From: an uncultured Lachnospiraceae bacterium
GTDB taxonomy: Bacteria > Bacillota > Clostridia > Lachnospirales > Lachnospiraceae
NCBI GenBank assembly: GCA_910583835.1
Contig: CAJTYM010000035.1
Location: 1 to 45,133, forward strand
Direction: 5' to 3'
DNA: 45,133 nucleotides
Below the pieces are notes generated by a model. That model saw only the letters and a list, made by a program, of their open reading frames with translations, was not told the origin of the DNA and ran no database searches. This document shows positions 39,727 to 45,133 of the stretch, piece after piece. Numbering within the stretch: position 1 is the first letter of the stretch; every line of letters starts with the position of its first letter. A program made the position numbers and the translations under genes.

Positions 39727-41832
39727 ATGAGAAAATTTGGAAAAGGAGTTGTCAAACTGAGAATACCTATTCTGCTTATCAGCCTGCTGCTGCTGGTTCC
39801 TTCGGTATTCGGTATTGTAAAGACCAGGATTAACTACGATATCTTGTCTTACCTGCCAAAGGATATCGAGACCATGAAGGGTCAGGATATTCTCATGGAC
39901 GAATTTAACACTGGTGCATTTTCCATCTGCGTGGTGGAGGGCATGGACAATAAGGGAGTGTCCGCATTGCGGGAGCAGATTGAGGCAGTCCCCCATGTGA
40001 AGACTGTAATCTGGTACGATTCCATTGCGGATTTATCGGTGCCCATGCAGATTCTTCCTGATGACGTGCAGGAGAAATTTGTAGATGGAGAAGATACCAT
40101 GATGATGGTGATGTACGATACCTCGATGTCATCGGACGAGACGATGGAAGCGGTAAAGCAGATTCGTAAGTTGGCTGACAAACAATGTTTTGTCAGCGGG
40201 ATGTCAGCGGTAGTCACGGATATCAAGGATATCTGCCGGGAGGAAATGTTTGCCTATGTTGCCATTGCGGCAGTGCTGTCCTGTATCATCTTAGCCTTGA
40301 CGATGGACTCGTTTCTGGCGCCGGTATTTTTCCTGCTGAGTATCGGCATGGCTATCTTATATAATTTAGGAAGCAACATGGTTTCCGGTGAAATTTGCTA
40401 TATCACCCAGGCGTTGGCGGCAGTGCTGCAGCTTGGCGTTACCATGGACTACTCGATTTTCCTGTGGCACAGTTACGAGGAAAACCAGGAGCGGTTTCCG
40501 GAGGATAAGAAGCGCGCCATGTCCCACGCGATTTCCAATACGCTGGGCTCCGTGCTGAGCAGTTCCACCACTACGGTAGCAGGTTTCGTAGCGCTCTGTT
40601 TTATGACATTTACCTTGGGCATGGATTTGGGAATCGTGATGGCAAAAGGCGTCTTGATTGGCGTGGTATGCTGCGTGACCGTGCTTCCTTCCCTGATATT
40701 GGTCTTCGACAAACCGATTTCCAAGACAAAACACAGGCCTATCATACCGGACCTTGGAAAAATAGCGCCTTTTGTGGTGAAACATTATAAAATATTTGTG
40801 GTAATATTCCTGATTGTGCTGGGACCGGCGCTTTATGGATATACCCATACCGGCGTCTACTACGATCTGGCAGGAACCTTGCCCAAGGATTTGCCGAGTA
40901 TCCAGGCAAATGACAAGATGAACGAGACCTTCCAGATGAATGCCACGCACATCCTGCTGTTTGACAGCAAGATGTCACAGAAAGATGTGGGCAAGATGAA
41001 GGATGAGATGGAAGCGGTGGACGGCGTGTCCACGGTGCTCGGTCTGGAGTCGGTAGTCGGACCATCCGTTCCTCTGGAGATGATACCAGAGGAAGCCAAG
41101 GAGAAATTCATGAGCGATAATTATCAGATGATGATGATAAGTTCAGAATATAAGGTGGCTTCGGATGAAGTAAACAGCCAGATAACAGAAATCAATGCAA
41201 TCCTCAAGGATTACGATTCCACAGGGATGCTGATTGGCGAAGCTCCCTGTACGAAAGATTTGATTACCATTACCGACAAGGATTTTAAGGTCGTAAGCGT
41301 AGTCTCCATTGTGGCGGTATTTCTGATTATATTGCTCACCTTCAAGTCCGTTTCCATACCGGTAATTCTGGTAGCGGTGATTGAGTTTGCCATCTTCATC
41401 AACATGGGCATTCCGGCATATACAGGGACGGTGCTTCCGTTTATCGCTTCCGTGGTCATCGGAACTATCCAGTTGGGGGCGACTGTGGATTATGCCATCC
41501 TCATGACCACGCGTTACAAAAAAGAGCGCAACCGCGGGGCAGAGAAACAGGAGGCGGTGACCATTGCCTTATCGACATCTGTTTCCTCAATTGTAGGAAG
41601 CGCGCTGAGCTTTTTTGCAGCGACGGTCGGCGTGGCATTTTATTCCAAGATTGATATGATTGGTTCCCTGTGTACCCTGATGTCGAGAGGGGCAATCATC
41701 AGTATGTTCGTGGCAATCTTTATCCTGCCGGCAATGTTCATGGTATTTGACAAGGTAATCTGTGCGACCAGTATTGGATTTGGCCCGGGTAAGGAAAAGA
41801 AAGCAAAAACAGAAAAAATAAATGCAGTTTAA
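39727..41832 (+). CDS. MMPL/RND-family transporter
   Basis: 701 aa from the ATG at 39727, with AGAGGAG upstream; a TTG 12 codons earlier has no site. It has two similar halves, each with one TM helix, a large extracellular loop (FGIVKTRINYDILSYLPKD and then YDLAGTLPKDLPSIQANDKM) and five TM helices. The TM4-type segment LQLGVTMDYSIFLWHSYEE and its second-half partner IQLGATVDYAILMTTRYKK are the MMPL signature with the Asp-Tyr proton relay. Such proteins export lipids or peptides, or act in envelope biogenesis, in Gram-positives. A secreted coiled-coil protein is encoded 96 nt downstream. Substrate unknown. Confidence 0.92.
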   Translation: MRKFGKGVVKLRIPILLISLLLLVPSVFGIVKTRINYDILSYLPKDIETMKGQDILMDEFNTGAFSICVVEGMDNKGVSALREQIEAVPHVKTVIWYDSIADLSVPMQILPDDVQEKFVDGEDTMMMVMYDTSMSSDETMEAVKQIRKLADKQCFVSGMSAVVTDIKDICREEMFAYVAIAAVLSCIILALTMDSFLAPVFFLLSIGMAILYNLGSNMVSGEICYITQALAAVLQLGVTMDYSIFLWHSYEENQERFPEDKKRAMSHAISNTLGSVLSSSTTTVAGFVALCFMTFTLGMDLGIVMAKGVLIGVVCCVTVLPSLILVFDKPISKTKHRPIIPDLGKIAPFVVKHYKIFVVIFLIVLGPALYGYTHTGVYYDLAGTLPKDLPSIQANDKMNETFQMNATHILLFDSKMSQKDVGKMKDEMEAVDGVSTVLGLESVVGPSVPLEMIPEEAKEKFMSDNYQMMMISSEYKVASDEVNSQITEINAILKDYDSTGMLIGEAPCTKDLITITDKDFKVVSVVSIVAVFLIILLTFKSVSIPVILVAVIEFAIFINMGIPAYTGTVLPFIASVVIGTIQLGATVDYAILMTTRYKKERNRGAEKQEAVTIALSTSVSSIVGSALSFFAATVGVAFYSKIDMIGSLCTLMSRGAIISMFVAIFILPAMFMVFDKVICATSIGFGPGKEKKAKTEKINAV

Positions 41833-41837
41833 ATAAT

Positions 41838-41916
41838 AATGGAAAAACGGCTTGAATGGATATAGTGTAAAATAGCCAAACAGCTTAAATAGAAATTGTG
41901 TAAAACAGCAAAACAG
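41838..41916 (+). repeat. Degenerate 33-bp-period repeats between RND and heptad genes
   Basis: Units begin at 41838 (AATGGAAAAACGGCTTGAAT), 41871 (AATAGCCAAACAGCTTAAAT) and 41904 (AACAGCAAAACAG), a 33-bp spacing. The second and third are preceded by the identical hexamer GTGTAA. The last unit runs into the AGGAGG ribosome site of the next gene. The array sequence differs from the 39465 array although the period is the same. Confidence 0.65.
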
Positions 41917-41928
41917 GAGGTTCAGACT

Positions 41929-44448
41929 ATGAAAAATTTAGAGTTAAAGAAGAAATTCAAAAACAAATATATGATTCGCGTGGTGGCAGGAGCCGTTACC
42001 GTTGCTATGCTGGGTGGCAGCACAGGGCTGGCATATACCGTGTATGCAGAAAAAGAAGACGATACGGTGAAAGAAGACAGCAAGAAAAGCAGCGCGGATG
42101 AAAAGGATATCAAAAATGCGCTGGAAAATGTGCTCTCAGCCGCGAAAGAGACGGAGGATGCCGGCAAAGAAGAGACGGTTTATGTGGTGGCGAAGGCAGA
42201 CGGCTCTGCGGACAACGTGATTGTCAGTGAGTGGCTGAAAAATACAGATAAAAAAGCAACGCTGGAAGACGAGTCGGATCTGAAAGACATTGAAAATGTC
42301 AAGGGGGACGAGACTTTTACCCAGAATGGCGATAAACTTACCTGGCAGGCAGATGGAAAGGACATTTATTATCAGGGAAGCACGGATAAGGAACTTCCGG
42401 TTACCCAGAAAATCACCTATTTCCTGGATGGCAAGGAGATGTCCCCGCAGGAGATTGCCGGAAAGAGCGGCGAAGTTAAAGTACGATTTGATTACACCAA
42501 CAACATGAAGACGACCGAGATTGTCGATGGGGAAGAGTATGAGGTCTATGTGCCCTTTACAGTCATGACGGGCATGATTTTGCCGGAAGATTACAGCAAT
42601 GTCGAGATTACGAATGGAAAGGTAATCTCCGATGGCAACCGCAAAGTTGCCGTAGGCATGGCAATGCCGGGGCTGAATGACAGCCTGGATATTGAGGAGG
42701 GGGATTTAGATGAAGATGTGAAAATCCCTGAATATGTGGAGATTACCGCGGACGTGGAGAATTTCTCACTGGAAATGACGATGACAATCGCTATCAATGA
42801 TTTGCTGTCGGGCAGCGACCTGAGCGAAGCATTTGACCTGAGCGCACTGGAAGAAAATGTAGATACGTTATCCGATGCTTCCGGGAAGTTGGTAGACGGT
42901 ACGACAGAACTGTCAAAAGGGCTGGATACGTTATCCGGCAGCATGAAAGAGTTTGCCAGCGGGATCAATACCCTCAAAGGCGGAATTGAGAGCTATACGA
43001 ATGGCGCTTCCCAGCTGAATGCGGGAATCAGCACCCTTTCTGCTTCTTCCGGTACGCTGATTAACGGCGTGACGACTTTAAATGGCAGCGCAGCTACTCT
43101 GAACGATGGCGTGGCAAAACTGGACCAGACTTTGAAAGCAAAGATGACAGCGGAGGAAAAGTCATCGTTAATCAAACAGGCAGATGCTGCTATCGACAGC
43201 ACCTTTAAAGATAAGAAACAGGGAACCGAAGCCATCAAAAAACAGGCTTCCCAGACATTCTATGACAGCCTTGCCGGTAACCAGGCAGCGAAAGACCAGG
43301 TAACCGCAGGACTGGGGACTTATACACAGGGCGTGCTGAATTCTGCATTGGCTCCTGCCTATACCCAGGTGGCGGCACAGACCGCGAAGGAACAGAAGAT
43401 GGCGGAGGTGAAGCCGCAGGTAGTCCAGGGCGTTACCCAGGAAGTCGTAAAACAGGTAACCAGGCAGGTAACCGCAGGCGTGACTTCAACGGCGATTGCA
43501 CAGCAGACAGCGGCAGCAGAGCAGGCGGCAGCACAGGCAGGCGGAGCGTTGAATGCAGAGGCAGTTGCACAGATTTGCAATGCGGTCAATGCGGCAGTCA
43601 ATACGGACGGATCGGAAGCCCAGCAGCAGATCAATGCCTTGGTTGCCGGGCAGCAGGATACCATCAACAGCCTGGTAGCCGCCAATGTGGACGCCAAGAT
43701 GAAAGAGGCAGAAGGTCAGATTGACGCGGGAATCAATTCAGCCGAGGGGCAGGCGCAGATTAAAGCTACGGTGGATGCGCTTGTGAACCAGACGGTTGGG
43801 GCAGTGATGTCCGATCAGACGCTGCAGTCCACGATGGGGCAGGTTGCAAGCCAGATTGTGGCAGGAATTGCCGATGGGGCTAAGGATACGGTAGGCGCTG
43901 CAGTCGCAGATACTGCCAAGACGGCAGCCAAGACAGCGGCGGAATTTGCAACTATCTCCGCTGTGGATGCGACAAAAGCACAGATTTCAGATGCCATCAA
44001 CGCGCAGGATGCAAACAGCGGCTACAGCCTGGTAAGCGGTATGCAGGCGTTGAGCCAGGGAACGCAGACCATGAGTGACAGTATGCCGGCCCTGACGAAT
44101 GGAATCAGCCAGCTGACGAATGGTGCACAGACCCTTGTGTCCAATAACAGCGCTTTGGTGGACGGAGCATCAAAACTTTCCAGCGCAACTTCCCAGGTAG
44201 AGGAGGGCGTCAAGAAGCTGGATGATGGTTCCAAGGAACTGATGGACGGCATGGTAGAGTTTGACGAAGAAGGTATCCAGAAACTGGCAGACGCCTATGA
44301 CGGCGATGTCAAAGAATTGCTGAACAGGCTCAAAGCAGTGGTCAATGCGGGAAAAGATTATCAGACTTTCACCAAGGTTGCTGATGGTGTCAAAGGTTCT
44401 GTGAAGTTCATTTTCCGCACAGACGCCGTAAAGGCAGAGGATGAATAA
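41929..44448 (+). CDS. Secreted xxxLxxG-heptad coiled-coil protein, partner of the RND transporter
   Basis: 839 aa from the ATG at 41929 (AGGAGG 9 nt upstream). A basic N-terminus and a hydrophobic segment (about 18-38) act as signal or anchor, with a possible cleavage after VYA. Residues about 130-300 are a beta-rich domain. From about 310 there are xxxLxxG heptads (LVDGTTELSKGLDTLSGSM, INTLKGGIESYTNGASQL), then an Ala/Gln-rich helical region (about 400-690), and heptads again before the C-terminus (LVDGASKLSSATSQVEEG). The YhgE/Pip and EsaA families share these heptads but have C-terminal TM helices, absent here. A rod-like extracellular adaptor for the RND pump is a plausible inference. 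Confidence 0.75.
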   Translation: MKNLELKKKFKNKYMIRVVAGAVTVAMLGGSTGLAYTVYAEKEDDTVKEDSKKSSADEKDIKNALENVLSAAKETEDAGKEETVYVVAKADGSADNVIVSEWLKNTDKKATLEDESDLKDIENVKGDETFTQNGDKLTWQADGKDIYYQGSTDKELPVTQKITYFLDGKEMSPQEIAGKSGEVKVRFDYTNNMKTTEIVDGEEYEVYVPFTVMTGMILPEDYSNVEITNGKVISDGNRKVAVGMAMPGLNDSLDIEEGDLDEDVKIPEYVEITADVENFSLEMTMTIAINDLLSGSDLSEAFDLSALEENVDTLSDASGKLVDGTTELSKGLDTLSGSMKEFASGINTLKGGIESYTNGASQLNAGISTLSASSGTLINGVTTLNGSAATLNDGVAKLDQTLKAKMTAEEKSSLIKQADAAIDSTFKDKKQGTEAIKKQASQTFYDSLAGNQAAKDQVTAGLGTYTQGVLNSALAPAYTQVAAQTAKEQKMAEVKPQVVQGVTQEVVKQVTRQVTAGVTSTAIAQQTAAAEQAAAQAGGALNAEAVAQICNAVNAAVNTDGSEAQQQINALVAGQQDTINSLVAANVDAKMKEAEGQIDAGINSAEGQAQIKATVDALVNQTVGAVMSDQTLQSTMGQVASQIVAGIADGAKDTVGAAVADTAKTAAKTAAEFATISAVDATKAQISDAINAQDANSGYSLVSGMQALSQGTQTMSDSMPALTNGISQLTNGAQTLVSNNSALVDGASKLSSATSQVEEGVKKLDDGSKELMDGMVEFDEEGIQKLADAYDGDVKELLNRLKAVVNAGKDYQTFTKVADGVKGSVKFIFRTDAVKAEDE

Positions 44449-44459
44449 GGGTAGAATCA

Positions 44460-45035
44460 ATGAGCATGATAGAAGAGACGGTAGTTGTATTGGGGTTGTC
44501 ACTGGAAATCTTTGGCGCCATGGAGTGCCAGGGTTCCCTGGTGGCCAAAATTGAGAAAAAACAGTTGCTTGTATTCTGTGCCATATTGGCTGCCGGGCAG
44601 GCATTGGCGCTGGGGATTGGCAATTTCCTGTCCACGTTTCTATCCAGGCATGAAATACAGGCAAAAGAAATCTTCCTGGGGCAGGCGGTTGCAGCGGCAA
44701 TCTTCCTGTTCCTGGGCATTCGCCTGCTTGTCAAGGCGTGGCGGAACGAGAGGATTGTCGAACGCCGTGAGGAAACATTTCAGGTAAAGAGATTTCTGAG
44801 AATTTACAGCAAGGGTATCCTGTTCACGTTTCTGGCGGGGATTGCCCTGGGATTCCTTGGAGGCAGCATACCGGTCCTTCTGGCGCTGACATTGCTCCTG
44901 ACGACCTTGGTTACGGTGATTGGCATGTATACTGGATACCGCCTGGGGTTCGAGCATAAGCTGAAAGCCTATGTCCTGGGCGGGCTTTTGCTAATAGCTG
45001 GGAGCTTAGATGTGGTTTTCCGGTATATGGGGTGA
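44460..45035 (+). CDS. MntP/YtaF-like six-helix membrane protein
   Basis: 191 aa, 11 nt after the heptad gene, AAGGG 8 nt before the ATG. Six hydrophobic helices are visible in two blocks of three (IEETVVVLGLSLEIFGAMEC, LLVFCAILAAGQALALGIGN, IFLGQAVAAAIFLFLGIRLL; then KGILFTFLAGIALGFLGGSI, LLALTLLLTTLVTVIGMYTG, AYVLGGLLLIAGSLDVVFRY). This matches the LysE-like fold of manganese efflux proteins of the MntP/DUF204 type, but the usual acidic metal-site residues (Asp in helix 1) appear as Glu here, so manganese export is uncertain. Co-transcription with the RND system suggests a linked role. Confidence 0.65.
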   Translation: MSMIEETVVVLGLSLEIFGAMECQGSLVAKIEKKQLLVFCAILAAGQALALGIGNFLSTFLSRHEIQAKEIFLGQAVAAAIFLFLGIRLLVKAWRNERIVERREETFQVKRFLRIYSKGILFTFLAGIALGFLGGSIPVLLALTLLLTTLVTVIGMYTGYRLGFEHKLKAYVLGGLLLIAGSLDVVFRYMG

Positions 45036-45133
45036 AAATGGATTTCTGTGGCATTTTTGATGTTTGACTTTTGATTTAAATGATGCCAGGGTCGAATAGA
45101 CCCTCTTTAGCACCTTGAAAATTACACACATTA
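45036..45133. other. Right-edge intergenic DNA with a small hairpin
   Basis: AGGGTC (45088-45093) and GACCCT (45099-45104) with loop GAATA, followed by CTTTAG, could terminate the RND operon weakly. The last bases hold nothing recognisable. Confidence 0.4.

Noticed and set aside
39474..39833. A coding gene with 11-residue repeats (RRTVTEAGKCI-like)
   Set aside because: The frame is a by-product of a 33-bp repeat, starts at a GTG inside the TetR stop with no ribosome site, and runs into the RND gene in another frame.
45100..45133. Start of an rRNA operon spacer at the right edge (CACCTTGAAAATTACACA)
   Set aside because: The resemblance to spacer sequence is short and there is no rRNA sequence in the window to support it.

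Overview
The window looks like chromosomal DNA of a gut-type Lachnospiraceae (Clostridia, Gram-positive). The evidence is strong AGGAGG-like ribosome sites, Bacillota housekeeping proteins (GreA, long-form HPF, MurA, MurF, Ddl), secreted multi-domain carbohydrate-active enzymes with FN3, Big_2, F5/8C and BspA-like LRR modules, an E. coli-like beta-glucuronidase, and no outer-membrane genes. No species is claimed.

Layout. (1) 0.4-4.1 kb: galM, a GreA-type factor, a small XRE regulator, an SDR reductase and hpf. (2) 4.3-13.7 kb: an AraC-type regulator divergent from an apparent operon of a membrane-anchored PrsA/SurA-like foldase and two large secreted parallel beta-helix proteins, a probable regulated polysaccharide-degradation locus. 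(3) 13.9-19.2 kb: envelope genes ddl-murF, plsC, a PrcB-like lipoprotein and murA. (4) 19.3-24.7 kb: uidA (GH2 beta-glucuronidase), an HD-GYP protein, a MarR regulator with citrate synthase, and tRNA-Pro. (5) 24.8-29.7 kb: an accessory island of broken genes (two IS91-family transposase remnants, a truncated unknown ORF joined to an XRE fragment, a nonsense-mutated Cys-rich KTR gene) plus an intact AT-rich TetR and serine-hydrolase pair. It is bounded by a 28-bp direct repeat (27/28 identical) that starts just 3' of tRNA-Pro. (6) 29.9-34.8 kb: one 1628-aa secreted CE1 esterase/GH43 glycosidase fusion. (7) 35.0-35.3 kb: tRNA-Phe, tRNA-Gly(TCC), tRNA-Gly(GCC). (8) 35.5-38.9 kb: an XRE regulator, then a membrane GGDEF protein and an HD-GYP protein in tandem (c-di-GMP synthesis and breakdown). 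(9) 38.9-45.0 kb: TetR, an MMPL/RND transporter, a secreted xxxLxxG-heptad coiled-coil protein and a MntP-like membrane protein, apparently one operon with 33-bp-period direct repeats in both of its main intergenic gaps.

The signal least explained by genes is a dispersed, structured intergenic element. It has an imperfect-palindrome hairpin (part A) followed by a conserved two-stem structure that starts ATGCGCAC and ends near GGCGCAG (part B). It occurs near 252-354, 4131-4248 and 21184-21316, with a degenerate copy near 35298-35420 and half-copies near 4312 and 35940. Stem sequences change between copies while pairing is kept, which suggests selection or propagation as RNA or folded single-stranded DNA. 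The second notable candidate is the TetR/RND/heptad-repeat operon, which could be a trans-envelope export system of a Gram-positive cell. All functions are inferred from sequence motifs read by eye; no database search was run.
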